The notes below the pieces were generated by a model, which was given only the letters and a program-made list of their open reading frames with translations, did not search any database and was not told where the DNA came from. This document shows, piece after piece, positions 35,280-44,655 of a stretch of 64,000 bases of DNA (its first letter is position 1; each line of letters starts with the position of its first letter). The position numbers were made by a program, and so were the translations under genes. Source of the DNA: DYRB01 sp963845265 (lineage in GTDB: Bacteria; Pseudomonadota; Gammaproteobacteria; Chromatiales; Chromatiaceae); the NCBI GenBank assembly GCA_963845265.1, contig CAWJRN010000017.1, positions 1-64,000 of the forward strand, given 5' to 3'.

Positions 35280-38103
35280 ATGGTCACCAACGTTTTCAAG
35301 AAGATCTTCGGCAGCCGCAACGAGCGTCTGGTCAAGCGGCTGTTCAAGACGGTCGCCAAGATCAGCGCCTTCGAGCCCGCCCTCCAACCCCTGAGCGACA
35401 CAGAACTCCAGGCCAAGACGGCTGAGTTCCGCGCCCGCCTGGCCGACGGTACCAAGCTCGACGACCTGCTCCCGGAGGCCTTCGCGGTCGTCCGCGAGGC
35501 GGCCAAGCGGTCCCTGGGCATGCGCCACTTCGATGTGCAGCTCATCGGCGGCATGGTGCTCAACTCCGGCAAGATCGCGGAGATGCGCACCGGCGAGGGC
35601 AAGACCCTGGTCGCAACCCTGGCCGTCTATCTCAACGCCCTGCCTGGCAAGGGTGTGCACGTGGTAACGGTGAACGACTACCTGGCCCGCCGCGACGCGG
35701 CCTGGATGGGGCGCGTCTACCGCTTCCTCGGCCTGAGCGTGGGTGTCATTAACTCCTCCGGTGGCATGGGCCCGGATAGCGCCTCCTACGTGTTCGACCC
35801 GGATTACCTGCCCCCGGAGGGCCAGGGCTACCGGCATATGCGCCCGGTCACCCGCCGAGAATCCTATGCCGCGGACATCACCTACGGGACCAACAACGAG
35901 TTCGGTTTCGACTACCTGCGCGACAACATGGCGTTCACGCCGGAGCAGCGCACCCAGCGCGACCCCTTCTATGCGGTCGTGGACGAGGTGGACTCCATCC
36001 TGATCGACGAGGCACGCACCCCGCTGATCATCTCGGGGCCGTCCGAGGGCAGCACCGACCTCTACAAGCGCATCGACGTCATCATCCCGACCCTGATCCG
36101 ACAGTCCCCCATCACCAACGAGGAGGGCAAGCCGGACTTTGGTCCCGGCGACTTCTCCGTGGACGAAAAGGCCCGCCAGACCTATCTGAGTGAGGACGGC
36201 CATCAGAAGGTGGAGGACAAGCTCACCGAGATGGGCCTGCTGGCGGAGGGCGAGAGCCTCTACGACGCCGGCAACATCGCCCTGATGCACCACGTCTACG
36301 CGGCCCTGCGTGCCCACGCCCTGTTCCAGAAGAACGTGGAGTACATCGTCCGCGATGGCGAGATCATCATCGTCGACGAGTTCACCGGGCCGCACCATGC
36401 CCGGCCGGCGCTGGTCCGAGGGCCTGCACCAGGCAGTCGAGGCCAAAGAGGGGGTCAAGATTCAGCAGGAGAACCAGACCCTCGCCTCCATCACCTTCCA
36501 GAATCTGTTCCGGCTCTACCCCACGCTGTCGGGCATGACCGGTACGGCGGACACCGAGGCCTACGAGTTCCAGCAGATCTACGGCCTGGAGGTGGTGGTC
36601 ATCCCCACCAACCAGCCCATGATCCGCAAGGACAACGGCGACCTGGTCTACCTGACCGCGAAGGAGAAGTACGAGGCCATCGTCGAGGACGTCCGCGACT
36701 GCGTAGAGCGCGGCCAGCCGGTCCTGGTGGGCACGGCCTCCATCGAGACGTCGGAGTTGATCGACACGCTCCTCAACGAGGCCAAGATCCCCCACGAGGT
36801 CCTCAACGCCAAGCAACACGAACGCGAGGCCGGCATCGTCGCCCAGGCCGGGCGCCCGGGGGCGGTGACCATCGCCACCAACATGGCCGGTCGCGGCACG
36901 GACATCGTCCTCGGCGGCAATCTGGAGTCGGAGCTGGACGAGGCCGGCCCGGACGCCGATGAGACGGCCATCCGAGCGGCCTGGAAGGCGCGCCACGCCG
37001 AGGTCCTGGCCTCCGGCGGCCTGCATGTGGTGGGCACCGAGCGGCACGAGTCGCGGCGTATCGACAACCAGCTACGCGGTCGCTCCGGGCGTCAGGGCGA
37101 CCCGGGCTCCAGCCGCTTCTACCTGTCGCTGGAAGACAATTTGATGCGCATCTTCGCCTCCGAGCGCGTATCGAACCTGATGCAGAAGCTCGGCATGCAG
37201 CCCGGCGAGGCCATCGAGCACCCCTGGGTGACCAAGGCCATCGAGAACGCCCAGCGCAAGGTCGAGGGGCGCAACTTCGACATCCGCAAGCAGTTGTTGG
37301 AGTACGACGACGTCGCCAACGACCAGCGCAAGGTCATCTACCGCCAGCGCCGCGACCTGATGGACGCCGAGAGTGTGTTGGATACGGTCAACGCCATGCG
37401 CGAGGACGTCCTGACCAACCTGCTCACCCTTTACATCCCGCCGGAGAGCCTCGAGGAGCAGTGGCATCTGGCCGACCTGTCCCAGGCTCTGACGGACGGC
37501 TTCGGCGGCGAATGGCCCATCCAGCAGTGGCTGGACCAGGAGCACGACCTCAACGAGGACTCGCTGCGGCGGCGCATCCAAGAGCGTGTCGCCAGCCAGT
37601 ACACGGAAAAGGAGGAGGCGGTCGGTTCCGAGGTCATGCGCCAGATCGAAAAGGCGGTGATGCTCCAGACCCTGGACACCCAATGGAAGGATCACTTGGC
37701 GGCCATGGATTATCTGCGCCAGGGCATCCACCTGCGCGGTTACGCCCAGAAGAACCCCAAGCAGGAGTACAAGCGCGAGGCCTTCGAGATGTTCTCGGCG
37801 ATGCTCGACAGCATCAAGCAGGAGGTCGTCAATACCCTGGCCCGACTGCGCATCCAGGCCCCGGAGGAGCTGGACGCCCTGGCCCCCGCCCAGGCGGACG
37901 AGCAGCAATTCCAGTTCAAGCACGAGGAATTCCACGGCCTAGGCGAAGAGCCGACAACCCCGGAGCGCCCCTTCCCGGCCGAGCGCGAGCGTCCGGCCCA
38001 CACCGAGCCCTTCGTGCGCGAAGAGCGCAAGGTCGGCCGGAACGAGCCCTGCCCCTGCGGGTCCGGCAAGAAGTACAAGCACTGCCACGGTAAGGCGGCT
38101 TGA
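35280..38103 (+). CDS. secA: preprotein translocase ATPase SecA, frameshifted as written
   Basis: Motor ATPase of the Sec pathway. Residues 1-370 lie in one frame: start MVTNVFKKIFGSRNERLVKR, Walker A EMRTGEGKTLVATL, the YGTNNEFGFDYLRDNM and VDEVDSILIDEARTPLIISG motifs. The rest lies in the next: GVKIQQENQTLASITFQNLF, TNMAGRGTDIVLGGN, and the C-terminal zinc site CPCGSGKKYKHCHG that contacts SecB. The break is in the G-run 36387-36389, where FTGPHHARPA should be FTGRTMPGRR. One G too many explains it. Removing it gives 940 aa, the normal length. SecA is essential, so a sequence error is the likeliest cause. argJ starts inside its stop codon. Confidence 0.93.
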
Positions 38104-39329
38104 GCGCGCAAGCCTTGGAGCTCCCCTTGACCCTCGTTTTTCACCCGGTCCCTGGGATACGCCTGGGCACCGCGGCCGCCGGCATCCGCTACGCCGATCG
38201 CCAGGACCTGCTCCTGATCGAGCTGCCCGTCGGTGCTACCTGCGCCGCCGTGTTCACCCGCAACGCCTTCTGCGCGGCGCCCGTGGTGGTGGCGCGGCGC
38301 CACGTCGAGGCGACGGCGCCTCGCTACTTGCTGGTCAACTCGGGAAACGCCAACGCGGGGACCGGCCAGCGTGGTCTGGCGGACGCCATTGCCAGTTGCG
38401 AAGCCCTGGCCGAGTTAGCCGGTTGCGCCGTGGAATCCGTGCTGCCCTTCTCCACCGGGGTCATCGGTGAGCATCTACCGGTCGATCGTCTCAGCGCCGG
38501 CCTGCCCACGGCGCTGGCTGCCCTGAGCGAGTCAGCCTGGCCGGAGGCCGCCAAGGCCATCATGACGACGGACACGGTTCCCAAGCTGGTCTCACGGCGC
38601 TTTTCCCTCGGCGAGGCTGAGGCCACCCTGACCGGGATCTGTAAGGGCGCCGGGATGATCCGCCCGGATATGGCCACCATGCTCGCCTACCTGGCAACCG
38701 ATGCTGCAGTGGATTGGGGCCTGCTCCAGACCTGCCTGAAGGAGGCGGCGGATCTCTCCTTCAATGCCGTCACCGTGGACGGCGATACCTCGACCAACGA
38801 TGCCTGTGTTCTGGCTGCCGCCGGAACCCTCGGCAACCCCACCATCGCCGATCCGAACGGTGCCGATTACCAGGCCCTCCGCCAGGCGGTTATCGACGTC
38901 TGCCAGGAACTCGCCACCGCTATCATCCGCGACGGTGAGGGGGCCACCAAGCTGGTCACCATCCTGATCGAAGAGGCGGCGGACCCAGCCGAGGCGCGGC
39001 GGGTGGCAGACGCCATCGCCCATTCGCCCTTAGTCAAGACGGCGCTGTTTGCCTCCGACCCCAACTGGGGGCGCATCCTTGCCGCCGTCGGGCGCGCTGG
39101 GGTCGAGGGGCTGGATATCGATCGGGTGCGCATCTGGCTCGGCGATACCCTGATCGTCAGCGACGGCGGGCGGGCCACCGACTATACAGAGGCCGACGGA
39201 CGGGCGATCATGGCACAGGCTGAGATCCAGATCCGGGTCGCCCTCGGCCGTGGTAGGGCAGGAGTCCGGGTCCTGACCTGCGACCTGTCCTATGACTATG
39301 TGCGGATCAATGCCGAGTACCGGACCTGA
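38100..39329 (+). CDS. argJ: bifunctional ornithine acetyltransferase / N-acetylglutamate synthase
   Basis: 409 aa, full length. The self-cleavage site that makes the alpha and beta chains is in KGAGMIRPDMATMLAYLATD, with the Thr of MATML as nucleophile. Other marks are LLVNSGNANAGTG, PFSTGVIGEHLP, VDGDTSTNDAC and the end YDYVRINAEYRT. It recycles the acetyl group in arginine synthesis. The TTG start (38100-38102) overlaps the secA TGA, and TAAGG at 38091 is the RBS, so translation is probably coupled to secA. Confidence 0.95.
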   Translation: MSAQALELPLTLVFHPVPGIRLGTAAAGIRYADRQDLLLIELPVGATCAAVFTRNAFCAAPVVVARRHVEATAPRYLLVNSGNANAGTGQRGLADAIASCEALAELAGCAVESVLPFSTGVIGEHLPVDRLSAGLPTALAALSESAWPEAAKAIMTTDTVPKLVSRRFSLGEAEATLTGICKGAGMIRPDMATMLAYLATDAAVDWGLLQTCLKEAADLSFNAVTVDGDTSTNDACVLAAAGTLGNPTIADPNGADYQALRQAVIDVCQELATAIIRDGEGATKLVTILIEEAADPAEARRVADAIAHSPLVKTALFASDPNWGRILAAVGRAGVEGLDIDRVRIWLGDTLIVSDGGRATDYTEADGRAIMAQAEIQIRVALGRGRAGVRVLTCDLSYDYVRINAEYRT

Positions 39330-39335
39330 AGCGGG

Positions 39336-40283
39336 GTGACAGGCCAGTCGATTCACGTCGCCGCCGGCGCCATCGCGGATGACCGGGGCCGGATTTTGGT
39401 CGCTCGCCGACCGGCGGGCGTCCACCAGGGTGGGCTTTGGGAATTCCCCGGGGGCAAGCTGGAACCCGGCGAGGACCCGACCGACGGCCTGACCCGGGAG
39501 CTTTCGGAGGAGTTGGGCGTCCAGGTGCGCGCCTGCCGCCCCCTGATCCGTGTCCATCACGACTACGGTGACCGTCATGTCCTGCTCGACGTCTACCGCG
39601 TCACCGAATTCAGCGGTGAGCCCGTTGGTCGCGAGGGGCAGCCCCTGGCCTGGCTAGCCCCAGAGGTCATGGACCCCGCCGTGTTTCCCGCCGCGGACAG
39701 ACCCATCATCGCGGCGCTGCGCCTGCCCCAGTTCTACCTCATCACCGGACCCGATCCAGCGCACCCGGTGCAGTTCCTAAGGCGCCTCGGTGCCGCCCTG
39801 GATCGTGGCGTGCGCCTGGTGCAACTGAGAGCCCACGGGGTATCCGAGGAGGCATATGCTCGGCTCGCAAAGCCCGCCTACGCCCTCTGTGAAGCGGCTG
39901 GTGCCAGGCTGTTGCTCAACACTGACCCGAACCTCGCCCGCCACCTTCCAGGCCACGGCCTGCACCTGACCGGCGAGCGCCTGTCACGACAGGGAGAACG
40001 CCCGGTCGGCCCGGGTTCCTGGTGCGGGGCCTCCTGCCACGATGCCGCAGACCTGCGGCGGGCCGTGGCCCTGGGGCTCGATTACGCCCTGCTAGCCCCT
40101 GTCCAGCCCACCGCGACCCACCCAGGGGTCGAACCCCTCGGGTGGCCGCGCTTCGCCGAGCTGGCGGAGCCCACCCCTCTGCCGATCTATGCGCTGGGCG
40201 GGCTGGGTACCGCCGATCTGGACACTGCATGCGCCCACGGGGCCCAGGGCATCGCCGCGATCCGCGGCTTGTGGCCGGACTAG
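39336..40283 (+). CDS. Nudix hydrolase (MutT-type) fused to a ThiE-like domain
   Basis: 315 aa from a GTG start 6 nt after argJ. The N-terminal half is a MutT-type Nudix domain with the complete Nudix box GGKLEPGEDPTDGLTRELSE-ELGV (about 38-61) and WEFPGGK, which would hydrolyse 8-oxo-dGTP. From about residue 130 a TIM-barrel domain resembles thiamine-phosphate synthase/TenI (FYLITGPDP, LVQLRAHGVSEEAYARLA, WCGASCHDAADLRRA, YALGGLGTADLD). The ThiE part lacks several typical substrate residues (for example the usual RxKD motif reads RAHG), so it may not make thiamine phosphate. The fusion is a known gammaproteobacterial arrangement. Confidence 0.9.
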   Translation: MTGQSIHVAAGAIADDRGRILVARRPAGVHQGGLWEFPGGKLEPGEDPTDGLTRELSEELGVQVRACRPLIRVHHDYGDRHVLLDVYRVTEFSGEPVGREGQPLAWLAPEVMDPAVFPAADRPIIAALRLPQFYLITGPDPAHPVQFLRRLGAALDRGVRLVQLRAHGVSEEAYARLAKPAYALCEAAGARLLLNTDPNLARHLPGHGLHLTGERLSRQGERPVGPGSWCGASCHDAADLRRAVALGLDYALLAPVQPTATHPGVEPLGWPRFAELAEPTPLPIYALGGLGTADLDTACAHGAQGIAAIRGLWPD

Positions 40284-40315
40284 CGCCGTCGCGCGCAAGC
40301 CCTCCGAACAACAAC

Positions 40316-40347
40316 GGTAGAGTGGCTAAGCGCAGCGCATCCACCGA
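40316..40347. repeat. REP-like palindromic repeat
   Basis: GTAGAGTGG then CTAAGCGCAGCGCAT then CCACC: an imperfect inverted repeat with the sequence style of dispersed GTAGGGTGGA...TCCACC repeats seen between genes in many proteobacteria. It lies between two convergent genes. Confidence 0.4.
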
Positions 40348-40394
40348 AGGCACTCGGTGACCCAGCGTCAGCCCGCCCGAGTCCCGCTTGGGCA

Positions 40395-40634
40395 TCACAG
40401 CAGCCGCTTGTGCGCACCATCGCAGAAAGGCCCTTTCGCGCTGCGCTTGCACCCACACAGCCAAACCTTCTCCGCCTTGGCCATTTCGACTTTCACCGGC
40501 GTGAAGTCCGTTTCCTTGTGGGAGCCATCGCAGAAGGGCTGGGTCTGAGAGCGCCCGCAACTGCACCACCAGTAGGTTCCGGGGCCTAACTCCAGGGTAT
40601 AGGGGCCGATTTTCGGGATCTCTGGTTCTTGCAT
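40395..40634 (-). CDS. double CDGSH iron-sulfur protein
   Basis: 79 aa with two CDGSH [2Fe-2S] sites. The first is WCSCGRSQTQPFCDGSHK and the second LCGCKRSAKGPFCDGAHK, each with three Cys and one His ligand. Such small MitoNEET-like proteins hold redox-active, acid-labile clusters; their bacterial roles are mostly unknown. No membrane anchor. It is convergent with the Nudix-ThiE gene and sits just upstream, on the other strand, of the tRNA cluster. Confidence 0.93.
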   Translation of the reverse strand: MQEPEIPKIGPYTLELGPGTYWWCSCGRSQTQPFCDGSHKETDFTPVKVEMAKAEKVWLCGCKRSAKGPFCDGAHKRLL

Positions 40635-40820
40635 GGGTGCTCCAATTGGAATCGCGCATCAAAAGGGGCCACGAGTGTCCTTGTTGGCGCGGCTTGGCAC
40701 AAGCCCTGAAGAGGCGGGGGGGTCGGTGGCGCCAAGAACGAGTCTGGCGAAAGGCGTTTGACGCTTCGGCGCTTCATGCGTATTATTGCGGCCCTTCGGT
40801 TTCGTCACCTCGACAGACCC

Positions 40821-40897
40821 CGGGGTATAGCGCAGTCTGGTAGCGCGCCTGCTTTGGGAGCAGGATGTCGGGGGTTCGAATCCCTCTACCCCGACCA
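40821..40897 (+). tRNA. tRNA-Pro (TGG)
   Basis: 77 nt with encoded CCA. The acceptor arm CGGGGTA pairs with TACCCCG; the anticodon loop TTTGGGA gives TGG, and the T arm is GGGGGTTCGAATCCC. First of four tRNAs on this strand. Confidence 0.97.
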
Positions 40898-40969
40898 ATT
40901 GTGAGCGTCGGTAACGGCTTGCCAACAGTGCCTGGGGCGGGTTGGCCAGGCGGCAAGGCGCCAAGTTAG

Positions 40970-41046
<77 letters not shown>

Positions 41047-41135
41047 ATGGTCTCGCCAGGGATTGGCAGGAGAGTAAGCGCAACGGAATGCCCACCGTTC
41101 GATGGTGTGTTAGGGAAGGGATATAGTTTTCGCTG

Positions 41136-41211
41136 GTGGACGTAGCTCAGTTGGTAGAGCGCAGGATTGTGATTCCTGTGGTCGTGGGTTCGATCCCCAT
41201 CGTCCACCCCA
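41136..41211 (+). tRNA. tRNA-His (GTG)
   Basis: Acceptor GTGGACG pairs with CGTCCAC. The anticodon loop gives GTG. An extra G at 41135 can pair with discriminator C at 41208, the G-1:C73 mark of tRNA-His. CCA is encoded. Confidence 0.97.
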
Positions 41212-41306
41212 TATTTCGCGGCGTCATTGGGCGCGGGTTAGAATAGCGAACGCCGTCGGTTGACGGATTTCGCGAAGGCCGTAGAGTTGGGCCGCAAGCG
41301 CGTTTC

Positions 41307-41382
41307 GGGTCGTTAGCTCAGTTGGTAGAGCAGTGGACTCTTAATCCATCGGTCGTAGGTTCGAATCCTACACGACCCACCA
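41307..41382 (+). tRNA. tRNA-Lys (CTT)
   Basis: 76 nt with CCA. Acceptor GGGTCGT pairs with ACGACCC; the anticodon loop CTCTTAA gives CTT; T arm TAGGTTCGAATCCTA. Last tRNA before the terminator. Confidence 0.97.
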
Positions 41383-41386
41383 AATC

Positions 41387-41421
41387 AGGGGATTGGACTA
41401 ACGTCCAACCCCCTTTTTTTT
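41387..41421 (+). terminator. rho-independent terminator of the tRNA cluster
   Basis: GGGGATTGGAC pairs with GTCCAACCCCC around a TAAC loop, followed by eight T. Five nt after the CCA of tRNA-Lys. Confidence 0.9.
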
Positions 41422-41525
41422 GCCCTCGCCATGGCCGCTCGGGGGAGCCAGCGCAGCGCCCATGCGCTATGATTGTCCCCGCCTCAATCCGGGGCACCCG
41501 GCCACTCCATGCCTTGGAGGTCAAG

Positions 41526-42059
41526 ATGAAGAACGTTGCCATTTTCGCGTCCCTCGGCGTTGCGTTGACGGCCGGATGTGCGAGTAATCCGGATCCCCAG
41601 GAGGGCCAACTCTTCACCTGGGTAAGCTCCATCGAGTACGCCGAGCGCATCTGCAAGACGGTGGAACTGGATGACTATGCCACCTGTGTCAACCGCATGC
41701 TGGCGGTCTACCAGGACCCGAACCCGATCGAATTCCCGCCCGAACAGGGCACATCCGGACCCTTTATGGCCACCTTGAATGGTCAGAATTACTACGGCTG
41801 GTACCGCTCCCAACCCTTTAAAGCGGATTTTCGCGCCTCCAACGGCCGCACAACCTGTCGCGGCGGCTACAACGCCTTCGTAGGGGACACGGCCGCGATC
41901 TTCGATGTGCGTTGCGACGATGGGCGCACCGGTACTGCCGACATGGTTTTGGACGAATCTGGCCGCAATGGGATCGGAACTATCACCCTGAGCGACGGCC
42001 GCACCGGTGATCTCGTCTTCGGTCGCGATGCACTGCAAGGGACGCCAGCAGCAGGCTGA
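41526..42059 (+). CDS. putative outer-membrane or periplasmic lipoprotein
   Basis: 177 aa. Signal with lipobox LTAGC (lipid Cys about residue 18), RBS TTGGAGG 5 nt before ATG 41526. The mature protein has a SSIEYAERICKTVELDDYAT-type helix near the start and a beta-rich C-terminal half ending in GTITLSDGRTGDLVFGRD. Four further Cys could form two disulfides. Family not recognised; a single transcription unit, after the tRNA terminator. Confidence 0.82.
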   Translation: MKNVAIFASLGVALTAGCASNPDPQEGQLFTWVSSIEYAERICKTVELDDYATCVNRMLAVYQDPNPIEFPPEQGTSGPFMATLNGQNYYGWYRSQPFKADFRASNGRTTCRGGYNAFVGDTAAIFDVRCDDGRTGTADMVLDESGRNGIGTITLSDGRTGDLVFGRDALQGTPAAG

Positions 42060-42211
42060 CTGGCCTGCCTGTTCCGGTCGGCTCGGGTTTGCACCCATCG
42101 TGTCGTTCCGGCGGGTAGTCTCGCCTCGGCTACCAACCCGACAGAGGGTGGCTGCTGATGATGCCCCAGCACGATGCCTTCTTGGGAGGGCACCTGTGTT
42201 GAGGTGCGTTA

Positions 42212-42634
42212 CTAGTCGTCGGGATGGGCGCGCCGTCGCAGCCCCTTGGTTCTGGCGCGCTGCGATTTCCCTTCCAGCCGCCGCTCCTTGGAGGCCCGGG
42301 TGGGGCGGGTCGGCTTGCGCGCCTTGGGCTCGATGGTTGCCCTTTGAATCAGCGCCACCAGCCGCTCCAGGGCATCCCGGCGATTTCGCTCCTGCGTGCG
42401 GAAGCGGTGGGCCTCGATGGTCAGGATGCCCTCGGCGTTCAAGCGCCGCCCAGCAAGGCGCCTCAGGCGCGCGAGCACAGTTTCCGGCAAGAGCGGGACA
42501 CGGCCGAGATCGAAGCGCAATTCCACCGCCGTGGAGACCTTGTTGACATGCTGGCCACCAGGACCCGGTGCCCGCACGAAACGCTCTTCCAACTCGCGCT
42601 CATCGATGGCGATGCCCGGTGCAATCTCGATCAT
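42212..42634 (-). CDS. arfB: alternative ribosome-rescue factor (peptidyl-tRNA hydrolase) ArfB/YaeJ
   Basis: 140 aa. The GGQ catalytic loop is in VRAPGPGGQHVNKVSTAVEL, and the basic, flexible C-terminal tail (KERRLEGKSQRARTKGLRRR) fits the mRNA channel of stalled ribosomes. ArfB releases nascent chains from ribosomes stuck at mRNA ends. Start at ATG 42634 matches the family (MIEIAPGIAI). Confidence 0.93.
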   Translation of the reverse strand: MIEIAPGIAIDERELEERFVRAPGPGGQHVNKVSTAVELRFDLGRVPLLPETVLARLRRLAGRRLNAEGILTIEAHRFRTQERNRRDALERLVALIQRATIEPKARKPTRPTRASKERRLEGKSQRARTKGLRRRAHPDD

Positions 42635-42662
42635 GTCAGCCTCAAGCCCATGCCGGGTCCAC

Positions 42663-43562
42663 TCAGGTCCCAGCCAGGCGGTCGTAGTAGCGCGCACGGT
42701 ATAGCAGCCGCGGCCTGGGTCCGTCCTCGAAGCCGCTGCGGGTGTGCAACACGTTGTTGCTCACCAGTCCCCAGCCCGATTGCAGTCGACCCTCCAGGTG
42801 CCAGGGGGTCTGGCTGCGGAGCACCTCCTTCAAACAGGTGATCGCCGCAGCGGACAGGGGGTCGTCGCGCCAGACGATGTTGCGCTTACGATCCGTATAG
42901 CGCATATGGAGTCGCCCGGCGGGGGTGACGGAGAAGACCGGCCCGGTTTGCTCGGGGCGCACGAGGGCGCCGTCCACTCGGTTGGCCGGGATGGTCATGG
43001 CTTGGGGGTGCATGAGGGCGACGATGGCATCCGGGTCGCGGTCGCGAACGAGGATGTAGGCGATCTCGTGGTCCAACAGGGCATTGGACCCGCCCTGCGC
43101 CGCAGGCTCGACGCAGTGCAGCAACAGGCCGAGGATCCAGTGCTCCGGGGTGTTGTAGTAGCCATCGGTGTGCCAGGCGATGGGCTTGTTGCTGTAGGGA
43201 ATGTAATGCTCATGCCTGGCGTCGGTCTGGACCTTGAGCGAGGTAATCGCGTCCTCGTCGGCGCCCATGTTGTGGTCGAGGCGGTGGAGTCCGAACTGGG
43301 CCCCTAGGGCCCGTACGAGATCCTTGTCCGGGTCATCCCCTGTGCGTCCCGCGTAGATCGCCATATTGGCCCGGCGGCAACGTTCGAGGATGGCTGCGTG
43401 CTCGGCGGGCGATAGTTGCCGCGGGTCTCTGACCTCCACCAGCAGGTCGTCGATGCGCGTCGGCGCCGCTGCGAGTCGGGCGTCGCGCCAGCGAGCATAG
43501 GCGTCGGGCTGACCGAGGTCGAAGGGGTTGTCGACCTGCTTGTCGGGTGCGGAGACGGACAT
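42663..43562 (-). CDS. TauD/TfdA-family Fe(II)/2-oxoglutarate dioxygenase
   Basis: 299 aa. The metal-binding His-x-Asp is in PIAWHTDGYYNTPEHWI and the distal His in NNVLHTRSGFED, followed by Arg residues (RPRLLYRARYYDRL) for 2-oxoglutarate. Members hydroxylate small organic molecules such as taurine, betaines or toxins. The substrate is unknown; no transport genes adjoin. It lies 28 bp upstream of arfB on the same strand. Confidence 0.88.
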   Translation of the reverse strand: MSVSAPDKQVDNPFDLGQPDAYARWRDARLAAAPTRIDDLLVEVRDPRQLSPAEHAAILERCRRANMAIYAGRTGDDPDKDLVRALGAQFGLHRLDHNMGADEDAITSLKVQTDARHEHYIPYSNKPIAWHTDGYYNTPEHWILGLLLHCVEPAAQGGSNALLDHEIAYILVRDRDPDAIVALMHPQAMTIPANRVDGALVRPEQTGPVFSVTPAGRLHMRYTDRKRNIVWRDDPLSAAAITCLKEVLRSQTPWHLEGRLQSGWGLVSNNVLHTRSGFEDGPRPRLLYRARYYDRLAGT

Positions 43563-43714
43563 GAGCTAACCTGTGGGGCTGGGGGCAGTGGGTCCCGGGC
43601 TGGGTCCAAGATCGGGGACCATAGTTCGGTACGAGCGCCCACGCAATGACACCGGTCAGCCGCCGCCCCTTCCTATACTTGGAAGCAGGGCTTCTCAACC
43701 ATGATGAGGTTGCC

Positions 43715-44185
43715 ATGTCGGACCAAGACTATACACACCTGCTGCTGGCGGTGGACTTTGCGCCGGACTGCGAACCGGTCATTGCCCGGGCAATGCAGCT
43801 ACGAGCCCTATGCGGGGCCAAGTTGAGCCTGCTGCACATCCTGGAGTACGTTCCCCATGGCGTCGAGCTGATGCCCATGTGCTACACAGCGGAGGCGGTG
43901 CTGGCGGAGGATTTCGAGTTGGAAAACCGCTTGGTCGAACTGGCCCAGGGCCATCTAGACGCACTCGCGGAGCGCCTGCAAATCCCGGCGGACGATCGGC
44001 ACATTCGGGTCGGCAGCACCGGTCACTCCATCCGGGCCGTGGCGGAGGAGCTGGGGGTGGACTTGGTCGTCATCGGCAGCCACGGGCGCCACGGCCTGAT
44101 GAGCCTGTTGGGTTCCACCGCCAAAAGCGTCGTGCAGGGGCTATCCTGCGATCTGCTCTGCGTCCGTATCGGGGAGCCGGCCTAG
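43715..44185 (+). CDS. universal stress protein (UspA family)
   Basis: 156 aa, single Usp domain. Starts MSDQDYTHLLLAVDFAPDCE; the ATP-binding style loop GSHGRHGLMSLLGSTAKSVV is complete (G-x2-G-x9-G-S/T), so it belongs to the nucleotide-binding type. GAGG upstream of ATG 43715 supports the start. Convergent with the SnoaL-like gene, overlapping it by 4 nt. Confidence 0.93.
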   Translation: MSDQDYTHLLLAVDFAPDCEPVIARAMQLRALCGAKLSLLHILEYVPHGVELMPMCYTAEAVLAEDFELENRLVELAQGHLDALAERLQIPADDRHIRVGSTGHSIRAVAEELGVDLVVIGSHGRHGLMSLLGSTAKSVVQGLSCDLLCVRIGEPA

Positions 44186-44655
44186 TGAACCCGATGCTTG
44201 GCAGTGCTCGCCGAGGGCGCGACCCGTAGGGGCAGAGAGGCGTGGTGTTGCACGAGGCGCCAAGAACCGTCCTCCAGACGAAAGACATTGGTCGCCAGGA
44301 CCTTGCTCACAGACTCCGTCGGCCGGCCATTGGGGCGTATCGATTCGACCAATACCCGGATTGCCAGGTCGCCGCTGTCCCTGGCGGCCACAGCCTCCAC
44401 CTCGACGCTCGGCGGCTGGGCTCCGGCGAAGATCTCCATCCAGCTCTGCATCACCGCCTCCTTGCCCTTCAGCAGGCCGCCCCCGGGGTGAATACAGAGG
44501 GTATCCGCATCATCACCCCAGACCTCGGCCATGGCGGCGACGTCCGTGGCCGAAAAGGCTGCGTAGTAGGCGTCCTGTGCCTCTTCCGGGGTCGCGAAAG
44601 GCGGCTGCGGTGCATCCGTGCGGGCAGGCGGAGGCGGGCCCGACACACGAGTCAT
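44182..44655 (-). CDS. SnoaL/NTF2-like protein
   Basis: 157 aa with the cone-shaped NTF2 fold signature: ATPEEAQDAYYAAFSATDVA, MAEVWGDDADTLCIHPGG, KEAVMQSWMEIFAG and SWRLVQHHASLPL. Close to the short nuclear-transport-factor-2 family annotated in many proteobacteria next to DUF349 proteins. Its ATG overlaps the DUF349 stop (ATGA), so the two are coupled. Enzymatic role, if any, unknown. Confidence 0.88.
   Translation of the reverse strand: MTRVSGPPPPARTDAPQPPFATPEEAQDAYYAAFSATDVAAMAEVWGDDADTLCIHPGGGLLKGKEAVMQSWMEIFAGAQPPSVEVEAVAARDSGDLAIRVLVESIRPNGRPTESVSKVLATNVFRLEDGSWRLVQHHASLPLRVAPSASTAKHRVH

Noticed and set aside
39330..39335. TPP riboswitch for the Nudix-ThiE gene
   Set aside because: Only 6 nt separate it from argJ; no room for one.
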